Source of the DNA: a virus
Length of the DNA: 64,000 nucleotides
Virus record (IMG/VR): IMGVR_UViG_3300031576_000025
Location: 1-64,000 of that record
Reading direction: 5' to 3' (one strand)
Shown here: in pieces, positions 1-6,807 of the stretch
How the letters are laid out: every line of letters begins with the position of its first letter
How positions within the stretch are numbered: position 1 is the first letter of the stretch
Notes under the pieces: generated by a model
Told to the model about the DNA's origin: nothing
Databases searched by the model: none
Seen by the model: the letters and a program-made list of their open reading frames with translations, nothing else
Translations under genes and position numbers: made by a program

Positions 1-46
1 GCCGCTGTTAACGGCAAGGTTCCAGGTTCGAGTCCTGGTGCCCCAG
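1..46 (+). tRNA. tRNA-Asn(GTT), 3' part only
   Basis: The window opens inside a tRNA gene. The anticodon stem gccg/cggc encloses the 7-base loop ctgttaa, giving anticodon GTT (Asn). The T arm is ccagg-ttcgagt-cctgg (22-38), then the 3' acceptor strand tgcccca and discriminator g at 46, the usual base for tRNA-Asn. No CCA is encoded. The 5' half lies before base 1. It is followed directly by phage-type small genes and the integrase is 44 kb away, so it is more likely a phage-borne tRNA than a host attachment site. Confidence 0.85.
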
Positions 47-130
47 TCGCGGGCCCGGTCAACAGCAGGGCGTTGTCCGCGCACGACGGGACGGCGTGGG
101 TGGATTGGCTGGACACCGGGGTGGCGGCGC

Positions 131-358
131 ATGGGTGACAACGCGGCGGAAGTGGCGCGGGCGGTGGCTGCCGACAAGGACCGCGTGCTGGCGGCCGTGC
201 TGCGCGTGGTGGAAGGCGACCCGCACCTGTGGGGCTTGCGTCCGTGCCAATCCTGCCAGGCCGTCACGGACTTGGCCGGGCGGCCGTTCGGCTGCAACGT
301 CAAGGCCGCGCACGCGGCACGGGCCGGTGACGGCCGGACGCCGGGGGCGGACGGGTGA
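131..358 (+). CDS. Small CxxC-containing protein, unknown
   Basis: A 75-residue protein of unknown function. Residues 1-30 are predicted helical and charged. A C39-x2-C42 pair followed by C55 could bind a metal. The ATG at 131 gives natural composition; the frame is open upstream into the tRNA but that stretch reads as Arg/Thr-rich noise. The next gene starts with GTG at 355, overlapping this stop by 4 bases (GTGA), the coupling style used throughout the region. Confidence 0.6.
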   Translation: MGDNAAEVARAVAADKDRVLAAVLRVVEGDPHLWGLRPCQSCQAVTDLAGRPFGCNVKAAHAARAGDGRTPGADG

Positions 359-633
359 AGCCGGGGCGCGACATGGCGGAAGGCTGCATTGCCGTTGTGG
401 TCCTGGCGTTCTTTGCCTGGCTTGCTGGCCTTGGGTTTCAGGAAATGCAGGACGTGCAGCAGCGGCAGCGCAACGCGCGCCGCGCCGAAGCCATGCAGCC
501 GCGCAGCACGGCCGCGTCCTGGGCGCTGTCCCCGGTCAACCCGGCTGGCTTGCTGCGCCCGCGGACGGCCGCGCCAAGCGCCCCGGCGCGCAGCCCGGCA
601 CGGTCCTACAGGATTTTGCGGGGGTACCACTGA
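355..633 (+). CDS. Small single-pass membrane protein
   Basis: A 92-residue protein. Residues about 10-28 (CIAVVVLAFFAWLAGLGF) form one clear transmembrane helix, followed by a charged Gln/Arg stretch and a Pro/Ala/Arg-rich tail. The GTG start overlaps the previous stop by 4 bases. Function is unknown; size and topology would also suit a small inner-membrane accessory of a phage lysis or exclusion function, but nothing in the sequence shows this. Confidence 0.6.
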   Translation: MKPGRDMAEGCIAVVVLAFFAWLAGLGFQEMQDVQQRQRNARRAEAMQPRSTAASWALSPVNPAGLLRPRTAAPSAPARSPARSYRILRGYH

Positions 634-992
634 TGGCCGACAAGGCGGACGTGGCGCGCAAGGTCAAGGCGCTGCTGGCAGTGGCGGCAGACGGCAGCGG
701 GGCTACACCGGCTGAAGCCGCCACGGCGGCGGCGCTGGCCGCCAAGCTGACGACGCAGCACGGGCTGGTGTCGGACGATTTCAAGGACGCGCCGCGCGCC
801 GCGCGCGCCCCGCGGCGCGAACCGCACATGGACCCCAGCATGGCCCCGCACGTGTTCGTGCGCGTGGTCTTGCAGGACGCGGGCATTGACCCGGCGGACC
901 TGTTCGGAAATGGGTCAAACGCGACGACCAGCAGCGGTTTCTTCGGAATCTTCACCGGGGAGCGCGGCGGCTGGTGGACCGGCGAATGGTAG
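633..992 (+). CDS. DUF2786 domain protein
   Basis: A 119-residue protein. Residues about 6-46 (KVKALLAVAADGSGATPAEA, then an Ala-rich helix ending in TTQHGLV) match the DUF2786 pattern: a 'K-hydrophobic-x-x-LL' helix followed by an E-A-rich helix ending in an H. This small domain occurs in phage and plasmid proteins; its role is not established. The C-terminal half has a Gly/Trp-rich end. The start codon ATG overlaps the preceding TGA by one base (TGATG). Confidence 0.7.
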   Translation: MADKADVARKVKALLAVAADGSGATPAEAATAAALAAKLTTQHGLVSDDFKDAPRAARAPRREPHMDPSMAPHVFVRVVLQDAGIDPADLFGNGSNATTSSGFFGIFTGERGGWWTGEW

Positions 993-1303
993 GCACTGCG
1001 GGCTACGTTCTGGCGGGGGCGCTGGGGGCGCTGGCGTCAATGGCGGTGGTGTGGTTCACGGGCTGGCTGAAAAGGTCCGCCAATGGCGTGTCCAGCTGCC
1101 CCCTATGCCACGGGGCCGGGGTGGTGCCGGAAATGACCAAGCTGCGCCGGGTGCCGCTGCGCGAAGCCCTGCGCGGCCCGCTGCCGGACCCCGGGCCGCC
1201 GCCTGACCGCCCGCACAACATGCTGCCGTCGGATTTGGTGCCCAAAAAGCCTTGCAACAGTTTTTCAAGCTGTTGCGGCGGGAAAGGACCGTGTTCTGGC
1301 TGA
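986..1303 (+). CDS. Small membrane protein with CxxC motif
   Basis: A 105-residue protein. An N-terminal hydrophobic helix (residues about 4-24, ending before WFTGWLKRS) is followed by CPLCHGAG, a zinc-knuckle-like motif of the type seen in DnaJ-like repeats, and a Cys-rich C-terminus. Start is ATG 986, overlapping the upstream stop by 7 bases. Function unknown; an N-terminally anchored cytoplasmic protein is the likely topology. Confidence 0.55.
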   Translation: MVGTAGYVLAGALGALASMAVVWFTGWLKRSANGVSSCPLCHGAGVVPEMTKLRRVPLREALRGPLPDPGPPPDRPHNMLPSDLVPKKPCNSFSSCCGGKGPCSG

Positions 1304-1479
1304 TTTTCAAGGGTTGGCGAAGGCGGCACGTGGCGCGCTGCAACGTGGAACTGCGCTGGTGCTGGACCTGCGACGGCGGCAGGCGCTACTACGGCCCGGC
1401 GGCGCTGCTGGACTTGGCGGTGGCCGCCGCGGGCGTGTACGCGGCCTGGGCCAAGGCGCTGGGCCCGGTGACGCAATGA
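1291..1479 (+). CDS. Small membrane protein with CWTC motif
   Basis: A 62-residue protein. The GTG at 1291 was chosen because a ggaaagg ribosome binding site lies 3 bases upstream; a TTG at 1252 is also possible. It contains a CWTC motif in the middle and a hydrophobic segment near the C-terminus (AALLDLAVAAAGVYAAW). The downstream gene also has an RCWTCGG motif, so the two may be related or interact. Function unknown. Confidence 0.5.
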   Translation: MFWLIFKGWRRRHVARCNVELRWCWTCDGGRRYYGPAALLDLAVAAAGVYAAWAKALGPVTQ

Positions 1480-1823
1480 TGGCGGCGCTGCTGGTGCTGG
1501 GCGCGGTGGTGGCCCTGGGCGTGGTCATGTCCGGGCGGTGCTGGACCTGCGGCGGCCACGCGCACAGCCACGCCATGGCGCGCTGGCTGGGGCCTATCAA
1601 GGCGTGGGGCGACGGCAGCGGCGCGCCCGGCCGCTGGTGCGGGGTCTACCTGGGGCCGCTGCGGCTGCACCGGAAGTGGCAGGACGACCTGCCCGCGGAC
1701 GCCCAGCCGTGCTTGGTGGCGCACCTGGAAACCGGCGACAGCTGCCGCCGGGTGGCGGCGCTTTACGTGCGGGGGCTGGGGCCGGTGGAAACACAGCCGT
1801 CCTGGTGCGGCGGTCGGAAATGA
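1476..1823 (+). CDS. Small membrane protein, CWTC-containing
   Basis: A 115-residue protein with an N-terminal transmembrane helix (residues about 3-18) followed by CWTCGGHAH and a soluble Trp/Arg-rich domain. ATG 1476 overlaps the preceding stop by 4 bases; a second ATG follows directly at 1479. It shares the CWTC motif with the preceding gene product. Function unknown. Confidence 0.55.
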   Translation: MMAALLVLGAVVALGVVMSGRCWTCGGHAHSHAMARWLGPIKAWGDGSGAPGRWCGVYLGPLRLHRKWQDDLPADAQPCLVAHLETGDSCRRVAALYVRGLGPVETQPSWCGGRK

Positions 1824-2341
1824 CCACGGACCTGCACGCCTGCTGGGAACGCGGCTTGGTGGGCTATCGCAATGGCCGCGCGCTGCACCACCCTGGCCAT
1901 GGCGGGCGCGTGCTGTGCGAGGGCTGGGGGTCCGGCTGGCACGCGGCCCAGGCCAAGGCCGCCAAGCGCGGCAACCCATTCCCCGCCGGTGACGGCGCGC
2001 ACACCGCGGATGCCGCCTGCGGGGTTCCGCCGTACCTGGCGTGCCCGTTCTGCTGGGAGGACGATTTTGACCAGGTGGGCTTAAAGGGCCACCTGACCAA
2101 CGGCTGGTGCGAACCCTACAAGGACTTGGACGTGCGACCAGCGCCGCTGTCGGCTGCCGCGGCGGCCGACGAAACGGGCGTGCTGCGGGTGAACAACGCG
2201 GAACTGCGCGCGGTGCTGGAATCGGAAGCGCCCTGCACCTGCCGACCAAACGGCTTGGGGCCAGGCAAGCCGCTGCGCTGCCTGCGCTGCCGACTGCTGC
2301 ACCCGCAAGAATCCGACCCCATGCGGGACGGGACGCAGTAA
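1820..2341 (+). CDS. Zinc-finger-like protein with RMF/CrpP-like module
   Basis: A 173-residue protein. Residues 8-60 have the spacing CW..G....G (then about 20 residues) C.GWGSGWHAA......GNP, resembling the short 'W-x2-GW-x-A ... NP' module of ribosome modulation factor and CrpP-like proteins and repeated in the gene at 2856. A CPFC pair followed by H and C (about residues 79-97) suggests a bound zinc, and another Cys-rich cluster sits near the C-terminus. The 4-base overlap with the preceding gene indicates coupling. The functional link to ribosomes is only an inference from motif spacing. Confidence 0.55.
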   Translation: MTTDLHACWERGLVGYRNGRALHHPGHGGRVLCEGWGSGWHAAQAKAAKRGNPFPAGDGAHTADAACGVPPYLACPFCWEDDFDQVGLKGHLTNGWCEPYKDLDVRPAPLSAAAAADETGVLRVNNAELRAVLESEAPCTCRPNGLGPGKPLRCLRCRLLHPQESDPMRDGTQ

Positions 2342-2351
2342 AAAGCCTGGC

Positions 2352-2379
2352 TTGACAATTACCAGTAACAGGCTATAAT
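2352..2379 (+). promoter_or_regulatory. Sigma-70 promoter with TTACCAGTAA operator
   Basis: -35 TTGACA (2352-2357), 16-base spacer, -10 TATAAT (2374-2379): a consensus promoter. The spacer carries TTAC-CA-GTAA (2359-2368), an inverted repeat. The identical element recurs in the promoters near 46.3 and 46.7 kb, and variants occur near 46.6, 50.6, 50.9 and 58.8 kb. A repressor bound here would block RNA polymerase. The predicted start point is at about 2386. Confidence 0.9.
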
Positions 2380-2386
2380 GTCCAGC

Positions 2387-2608
2387 ATGGGGCCTGTCTG
2401 TTGCGCGTGCCTGTTCCGGGTCTTTTTCTTCGCGCTGCCGGTGTCGGCCATGTTCGTGCTGGCGTCCACAGAAAATGAAATGCGGTGGCTTGCGCCAAAC
2501 GTCCGCACCGTCGGCGGGCCGCTGCTGTTCTTGAACATGCTGGTGGCCGTCTGGCAGGCACGCGCAGGCGTGCTGCACCTGGACACCCACGCTTCGGCGG
2601 CGCGTTAA
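2387..2608 (+). CDS. Small membrane protein, possibly leaderless mRNA
   Basis: A 73-residue protein with two hydrophobic segments (residues about 7-25 and 44-57). The in-frame ATG at 2378 overlaps the -10 box and cannot be on the transcript, so the first usable start is ATG 2387, which coincides with the predicted transcription start; no ribosome binding site precedes it. A later ATG at 2450 is an alternative. It is the first gene under the operator promoter and may start the transcript for the genes that follow. Confidence 0.55.
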   Translation: MGPVCCACLFRVFFFALPVSAMFVLASTENEMRWLAPNVRTVGGPLLFLNMLVAVWQARAGVLHLDTHASAAR

Positions 2609-2859
2609 TGGACGGGGTGAAGGCGGACACGCGCAACGGCTGGCAGGTTTCAAAAAAGCTGGTCCACCTGTGCTTGGCCACCCACGTGCCGACCAAGTGG
2701 GTGGCCGTTGACCTGGAAACTGGGCACGTGTGGAACGCCAATCAGGACGGCTGCTGGGTCACGCCGGATTTGCCGACGGCGGAAGAAACCCTGGCGAAGG
2801 TGGCGCGGGCTTGCCTTGAAGCGCGGGCAAAATCGGCCGGGCCGCTGCCGCCCCCATGA
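2608..2859 (+). CDS. Hypothetical protein, 83 aa
   Basis: A soluble 83-residue protein with a beta-rich core (KLVHLCLATHVPTKWVAVDL, then a GHVWN turn), resembling a small barrel, and a helical C-terminus (TAEETLAKVARACLEARAKS). No family recognised. ATG 2608 overlaps the previous TAA by one base, and its stop overlaps the next ATG (ATGA). Confidence 0.6.
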   Translation: MDGVKADTRNGWQVSKKLVHLCLATHVPTKWVAVDLETGHVWNANQDGCWVTPDLPTAEETLAKVARACLEARAKSAGPLPPP

Positions 2860-3221
2860 CGCCCCCGGAGACCTGCTGGAGGGCCGGGTGGGACGGCCAC
2901 GCGGCGAAGCTGGACACGGCGGCGCGCGCGGAAGCGGCGTGCTGCGCGGCCTGGGACAGCGGGTGGGCCGCCGCTGCGGGCGGCACGCTGCGGGACGCCA
3001 ACCCGTACGTGAAGAAAGCCCACGGCCTTGGCGGTCTGCCCGACGACGCCCACGCGCCGTCCATGTGCTGGGCCGCGGGTTGGTCCTACTACATGGCGGG
3101 GGGCGGGCAGAACGACCGTGACGGCTGGAACTGCGCGGATTGGCTTGCGGGCTGGAATGCGGCGGCGGGCGGCAATCGCAAGGAAGCGAACCCGCACGCA
3201 GCGGTGACGGTGGGCCCGTGA
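2856..3221 (+). CDS. Tandem RMF/CrpP-like module protein
   Basis: A 121-residue protein built from repeats of one pattern: CW.AGW at the N-terminus, AAWDSGWAAAAGG....ANPY in the first third, CWAAGWSYYMAGG in the middle and ADWLAGWNAAAGG....ANPH near the end. The order 'GW.A..GG.....NPY ... W..GW' is that of ribosome modulation factor, where the same Gly-Trp and Pro-Tyr positions contact 16S rRNA. That is family knowledge; here only the spacing is seen. The module is duplicated, unlike the roughly 55-residue host protein. Translationally coupled to the preceding gene (ATGA). Confidence 0.55.
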   Translation: MTPPETCWRAGWDGHAAKLDTAARAEAACCAAWDSGWAAAAGGTLRDANPYVKKAHGLGGLPDDAHAPSMCWAAGWSYYMAGGGQNDRDGWNCADWLAGWNAAAGGNRKEANPHAAVTVGP

Positions 3222-3652
3222 CGCAGTACGCGCGGAACACGACGGTGTCGTGCGAAAAGTCAAAGGTGGAAATCGAACGGACGCTGACGCGCTACGGGGC
3301 CACGCACTTTTCCTACGCCACCATGCCCGAAGGCGCTGTGGTCCAGTTCGTCAAGGGCGGCAAACGAATCCGCTTCCTGGTCCCCATGCCCGCGCGGCCG
3401 GACGAAGGCGTGCGCGGCGGACCAGCGGCGTTCGTGCGGTGGGAAAAATCGCAGCGCCAGAAATGGCGCGCGCTGGGGCTGGTGATAAAGGCGAAGCTGG
3501 AAGCTGTGGCGTCGGGGATTTGCACGTTCGAGGAGGAATTCTTGGCGCACATAGTCCTGCCGAACGGGCAGACGGCCGGGCAGCACGTCATTCCGCTGAT
3601 AGAACGGGCCTACGAATCCGGGGAAGTGCCTATGCTTGGCTGGGGGGGGTGA
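3218..3652 (+). CDS. Conserved phage hypothetical protein
   Basis: A 144-residue protein starting at GTG (GTGA overlap). The N-terminal half is beta-rich with FVKGGKRIRFLVPMP; the C-terminal half is helical with WRALGLVIKAKLEAVASGI, TFEEEFLAHIVLPNG and a final LIERAYESGEVPML. This organisation is familiar from uncharacterised proteins in many siphoviruses, but no biochemical role is known to me. Confidence 0.7.
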   Translation: MTQYARNTTVSCEKSKVEIERTLTRYGATHFSYATMPEGAVVQFVKGGKRIRFLVPMPARPDEGVRGGPAAFVRWEKSQRQKWRALGLVIKAKLEAVASGICTFEEEFLAHIVLPNGQTAGQHVIPLIERAYESGEVPMLGWGG

Positions 3653-3653
3653 A

Positions 3654-4112
3654 ATGCTGAACGACAAGCAGCTGGTGGGTGTAACCGTGCTTAAGGGTGG
3701 GACGGTCAACGCTTGGGCGGTGCTGGCCTGGACCCCGGCCGCGGCGGTCCTTGGCGCGCTGGTCTTGCTGGCCGTCAGGGGCTTACCGGCCGACGTGACG
3801 GGGCCAAACGGCGAAGCCCTGGGGTGGGACGTAATCGTTTTGCTGGGGCTGCTGTGCGTGGTGCTGGTCAACGCGGTGCTGGCGCTGGCGGCCGATTTCT
3901 TACCCCCCGACAAAGACCTGGCGGCGCGCGGCGCGCTGCTGGAACCCGTGAAGCTGGCTTGCATAGGCATGACGCTGTGGGTGGCTTTCCGGCTGGTGGT
4001 GTTGTGGTCCTTGGCCATGTCCGAATTGACCGGCCTGGCGACCCACGACCAGGTGCGGCGCGCGGCTGGCGGACCAGGGGACGCCGTGCAGCCGGTGGTG
4101 GCTGCGCCATGA
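3654..4112 (+). CDS. Membrane protein, about three TM helices
   Basis: A 152-residue protein with hydrophobic segments at residues about 22-43, 62-84 and 107-127, separated by a PPDKDLAARG loop. ATG 3654 lies directly after the upstream TGA. A ribosome binding run of G residues (3644-3649) sits upstream. Function unknown; holin-like topology cannot be excluded, but it is far from the endolysin gene. Confidence 0.6.
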   Translation: MLNDKQLVGVTVLKGGTVNAWAVLAWTPAAAVLGALVLLAVRGLPADVTGPNGEALGWDVIVLLGLLCVVLVNAVLALAADFLPPDKDLAARGALLEPVKLACIGMTLWVAFRLVVLWSLAMSELTGLATHDQVRRAAGGPGDAVQPVVAAP

Positions 4113-4669
4113 CGCCGCCGGAAGGCGCGGTGCCGGGGGACGGCGCGCAGAAGCCGTCGGCTGCCGTGATTCGCCAGCGGCTTGACGAACACGACGCTGA
4201 CGCGCGTTCGTGGTTGGAAACCGTCACGCCGCGCGACGTTCGCCACCTCCTCGACGAACTGGACGCGCGCAACGCCAGTTGTCTAAAGCATGAAGGTCAC
4301 GAGCATTGCGTTACGCCGTGCGATTCCATCAGGATTCAGGAGGCGAATCACAACGCCTACCTGACCGCGAAGGACCGCGCCGACGACCTTGAATCCGAAC
4401 TCACCTTGGTCCGGGCGGCCCTTCAGACCGTCGTAGCCCGTTGGACAACACCGGGCGAGCCTGACTTTTCGGAGCTGGATTTGTCTATGGCAAAGGACGC
4501 CCTATCCAGACCCGCCCGCGCCACCAACGACAGGGCTGCGCTGGAAGCCGTGTTCCAGGCCGCGTGGAACCTGAACCATGGGAAGCACGACGGGCACGAC
4601 GGGAAGGCGGAAGTGGCGCTGGCCGAATCCGTCGCAAAGGTCAAGGCCATACGCGGTGGGAAACCGTGA
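4109..4669 (+). CDS. Helical hypothetical protein, 186 aa
   Basis: A 186-residue, mainly helical protein. Residues about 85-115 (KDRADDLESELTLVRAALQT) look like a short coiled coil. A CLKHEGHEHCVTPC stretch provides clustered Cys/His that could coordinate a metal. The C-terminus is charged. The start overlaps the previous gene by 4 bases. No family recognised. Confidence 0.6.
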   Translation: MTPPEGAVPGDGAQKPSAAVIRQRLDEHDADARSWLETVTPRDVRHLLDELDARNASCLKHEGHEHCVTPCDSIRIQEANHNAYLTAKDRADDLESELTLVRAALQTVVARWTTPGEPDFSELDLSMAKDALSRPARATNDRAALEAVFQAAWNLNHGKHDGHDGKAEVALAESVAKVKAIRGGKP

Positions 4670-4983
4670 CGAATCCGAAGGGGGCCGTTGGTGGCGCGCA
4701 GAAGGGGCTGTACGTTTCATGCGCCGCCTTGCACGTGGACGCGCGCGGGAATCGTGTCCAGTGCCCGGACGGCAAGCCCCCCAGGGAACCCGTGGTTCTG
4801 TTGTGCCCGAAGTGCGGCAACGACATGAAACCAGGAAGGACGCCGCCCTGCGACACATGCGACTGTCCGAAGCCGCAGCTTGCGCCGCAAATGTGCGGGC
4901 AATGCGGACAGGCGATTTCAGCGGCGGCCTGCGGCCCGACCCACGCCGCTGCGGCCCGCGGGGCGGGGCTGGACGCGCCGTGA
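4666..4983 (+). CDS. Zinc-ribbon protein
   Basis: A 105-residue protein with at least three CxxC pairs: CPKCG, CDTCDC and CGQCG. These make it a likely zinc-binding protein, perhaps with tandem ribbons. Start is GTG 4666 (GTGA overlap). Small phage zinc ribbons often bind host RNA polymerase or nucleic acid, but nothing here identifies a partner. Confidence 0.6.
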   Translation: MTNPKGAVGGAQKGLYVSCAALHVDARGNRVQCPDGKPPREPVVLLCPKCGNDMKPGRTPPCDTCDCPKPQLAPQMCGQCGQAISAAACGPTHAAAARGAGLDAP

Positions 4984-5222
4984 CGCCAGCGGAACAGGCG
5001 GTGTTGGTGCTGGTGGTGGCCGTCGTCGTTGACGGCTTGGTGGCCTGTGGCCGGGCGCGGGCGGCGCGGGCGGCGCTGGCGGCGCGGCGCGGACCATGGG
5101 GCAAGCTGCTGTGGCGGTGGGCCGGTGGCTGGCGGCGCGACGGCCCCGCCTTGGCCGCGCTGGCGCAGGTCTACCACGACCGGGCGCGGCAACAGGACCG
5201 GACGAACCGCGGGGACGGCTGA
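4980..5222 (+). CDS. Small membrane-anchored basic protein
   Basis: An 80-residue protein. Residues about 6-24 (QAVLVLVVAVVVDGLVACG) form a transmembrane helix, followed by an Arg/Ala/Trp-rich cytoplasmic tail. GTG 4980 overlaps the preceding stop by 4 bases. Function unknown. Confidence 0.5.
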   Translation: MTPAEQAVLVLVVAVVVDGLVACGRARAARAALAARRGPWGKLLWRWAGGWRRDGPALAALAQVYHDRARQQDRTNRGDG

Positions 5223-5224
5223 CG

Positions 5225-5506
5225 GTGACCCGCAGACCCAACGACTATGCGACTGGAAACGCCAGACCAAACGGCTGGCCCAGGGTGCAGAAGCGGGCGG
5301 TTGCCCCAGGCGCGTGCCCCCGGCGTACGCAGCCTGGACGGCCGACCGAACAAGAACACCGGCATGACGCCGGTAAGGGCATAGCCCAAAACAGCCTGAC
5401 CCGCCACCGGCCTGGTGACCGCGCGGAACGCGACCGCGCGCCGAACGGCCCGGACGGCGGGCAGGCCCAGGGCGCGCTTGGCGGCTGTCGCTGGTGGCTG
5501 CCGTAG
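5225..5506 (+). CDS. Basic, low-complexity hypothetical protein
   Basis: A possible 93-residue Arg/Pro/Gly-rich protein starting at GTG 5225, two bases after the previous stop. The composition is unusually basic and could reflect a shadow reading frame, but the start spacing and the coupled genes on both sides fit the local pattern. No family recognised. Confidence 0.35.
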   Translation: MTRRPNDYATGNARPNGWPRVQKRAVAPGACPRRTQPGRPTEQEHRHDAGKGIAQNSLTRHRPGDRAERDRAPNGPDGGQAQGALGGCRWWLP

Positions 5507-5685
5507 CAGCGGCGCGGCATTGCGGGCGCTACGGCCCCGCGGCGCGCGCCACAGCGCCCGCTGGCGCGCCTGCCGCGGCGGGGCAGCCGGACGCAGCCCA
5601 TGGCCGCCCCAGCGCCCCCAGGAAGGCCCGCCAGCGGCCCGCGGCGCGCCCGGCGGCCACCAAGCCCGGCACCGGCCGCCCGTGA
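5494..5685 (+). CDS. Ala/Pro/Arg-rich small hypothetical protein
   Basis: A 63-residue Ala-, Pro- and Arg-rich reading frame from GTG 5494. It ends in a TGA that overlaps the GTG of the next gene by 4 bases, the typical local coupling. Low complexity makes it weakly supported as a real protein. Confidence 0.35.
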   Translation: MAAVAAARHCGRYGPAARATAPAGAPAAAGQPDAAHGRPSAPRKARQRPAARPAATKPGTGRP

Positions 5686-5963
5686 CCGTCCTGCTGGTGT
5701 TCTGCCCAGCCTGCGGCACCGGGGAAGCCGTGGACGCCGACCGCCACCCGTCACCGGACCTGCAATGCGACGGCTGCGGCGGCGCGCGCGAAGCCTTCCT
5801 GCTGACCCAGCCATGCCCAGCGCAACAGCCCGGCCGCCCCAAAAGGAACGGCTGCGGGAAGCCCCAACAGCTGGCAGAAAACGACCAGGATTTGACCCCC
5901 AAAAAAGCCCCGGTTTCCAGCCCCCGCCGGACCAAGAAAAAGACCCGGCGGACGGGTCCGTGA
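5682..5963 (+). CDS. Zinc-ribbon protein
   Basis: A 93-residue protein starting GTG 5682. After a hydrophobic N-terminus (MTVLLVFC) it has CPAC and CDGC pairs about 25 residues apart, a classic zinc-ribbon spacing, then a basic Lys/Arg/Pro tail (SSPRRTKKKTRRTGP). The tail suggests nucleic-acid binding. It is the last gene of the left small-gene block; the A+T-richer repeat zone begins immediately after. Confidence 0.5.
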   Translation: MTVLLVFCPACGTGEAVDADRHPSPDLQCDGCGGAREAFLLTQPCPAQQPGRPKRNGCGKPQQLAENDQDLTPKKAPVSSPRRTKKKTRRTGP

Positions 5964-5974
5964 AACGACCAGCT

Positions 5975-6250
5975 ATGCTACAAGCATTGCTTAAGCATTG
6001 CTTAAGCATATGCTACAAGCATTGCTTAAGCATTGCTTCAAGCATAGATTTGGCCATGCTACAAGCATTTTAAGCATAGAAAAAAGGGGGGGTAAATGAC
6101 ACCGAAGGCTTGGCATGTAAATTGCCAGGAATTGCTTAAGCCTGCCACCGATGTAGGAAATTCCACACTCACGGAATGCTTCAAGCATTGCTTAAGCATT
6201 GCTTCAAGCATAAAACGGGGGGGCCATGCTACAAGCATTGCTTAAGCATG
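5975..6250 (+). repeat. Iteron-like array of AAGCATTGCTT
   Basis: Seven perfect copies of the near-palindrome AAGCATTGCTT begin at 5982, 5993, 6017, 6028, 6183, 6194 and 6233, with extra AAGCAT/ATGCT half-sites around them and a degenerate cluster at 6056-6077. Neighbouring AAGCA half-sites are 11-12 bases apart, one helical turn, so bound proteins would line up on one face. The array is A+T-richer than the rest of the phage. This is the architecture of replication iterons, partition centromeres or multi-site operators; which one cannot be told from sequence. Confidence 0.85.
6096..6245 (+). CDS. Possible 49-aa peptide within the repeat array
   Basis: An ORF starting ATG 6096, four bases after a strong GGGGGGG run. 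Its second half is the translation of the repeat array (KHCLSIASSI-like). The good ribosome binding site is the only support, and the coding content may be accidental because the repeats dominate the sequence. Confidence 0.25.
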   Translation: MTPKAWHVNCQELLKPATDVGNSTLTECFKHCLSIASSIKRGGHATSIA

Positions 6251-6432
6251 TTTTAGCATGAAAAACCGCAAAAGCCGGGCGACTATATAAAGACTCTGTA
6301 CGCCGTTAATGCCGGTTGTGCAAGCCGTTGAGAAAAAGAGAGAGATAAAAAAACGAACGGACTCTCTCGTCCCCTTCAAAAAACGACCCGAAATCCACCA
6401 CCCGAAACCCAACGGAACCACCCAAAAACCAC
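6251..6432. other. A+T-rich non-coding stretch with hairpin
   Basis: No convincing gene. It contains a TATATAA box (6284-6290) without a clear -35, and a strand-asymmetric segment where GAGAGAG (6338-6344) pairs with CTCTCTC (6362-6368). It lies between the iteron-like array and the next ORF, and could be a leader or origin-adjacent region. Confidence 0.5.
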
Positions 6433-6801
6433 ATGGACCTGCACCCACAAAATGACCACACGGAACTGCTGCCCAAACAGCCCCATTTCAACCCTTCCCT
6501 TTCGGCACTGGATTCCTGGTACGTCATGCTGCTAAACTACCCCCACGGCCGGACCAGGTCAACGAAAGCCGAACGCCGGAAAGACCGTTACGAAGTCTTG
6601 AACGAAGCCGGTCAAGGTGACCGTCAAGGCACTGTTCGACTTGGACCTGGAACAGTCCAGCTGCCGGAAGGTCCGAACGCTGGAATGTCGAAACGCCCGA
6701 ACACCGCAAAGCCTGAATGTCGGGAAGTCGGTGCGCTGGTCGGCTGGTGCTTTGGTGTTGACGTGGACTTGTCCGCAGTGGTAGACCGCAAAGGCAGGTG
6801 A
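6433..6801 (+). CDS. Uncertain ORF, possibly frameshifted
   Basis: A 122-residue reading frame from ATG 6433 with no ribosome binding site. The first 60 codons look coding (Trp/Tyr/Met-containing stretch SWYVMLLNYP, then basic residues). From about 6610 the coding character seems better in another frame (TVKALFDLDLEQSS), which ends at a TAG near 6784. This suggests either a decayed gene or an indel. No family recognised. Confidence 0.35.
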   Translation: MDLHPQNDHTELLPKQPHFNPSLSALDSWYVMLLNYPHGRTRSTKAERRKDRYEVLNEAGQGDRQGTVRLGPGTVQLPEGPNAGMSKRPNTAKPECREVGALVGWCFGVDVDLSAVVDRKGR

Positions 6802-6807
6802 ACGAAC

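Noticed and set aside
1-46. tRNA-Asn as prophage attachment site
   Set aside because: The integrase is 44 kb away, there is no second copy of the tRNA 3' end in the window and phage-type genes follow immediately; a phage-borne tRNA is simpler.
5975-6250. CRISPR array
   Set aside because: Repeats are only 11 bases, directly adjacent or with irregular gaps, near-palindromic, and there are no unique spacers of constant size and no cas genes.
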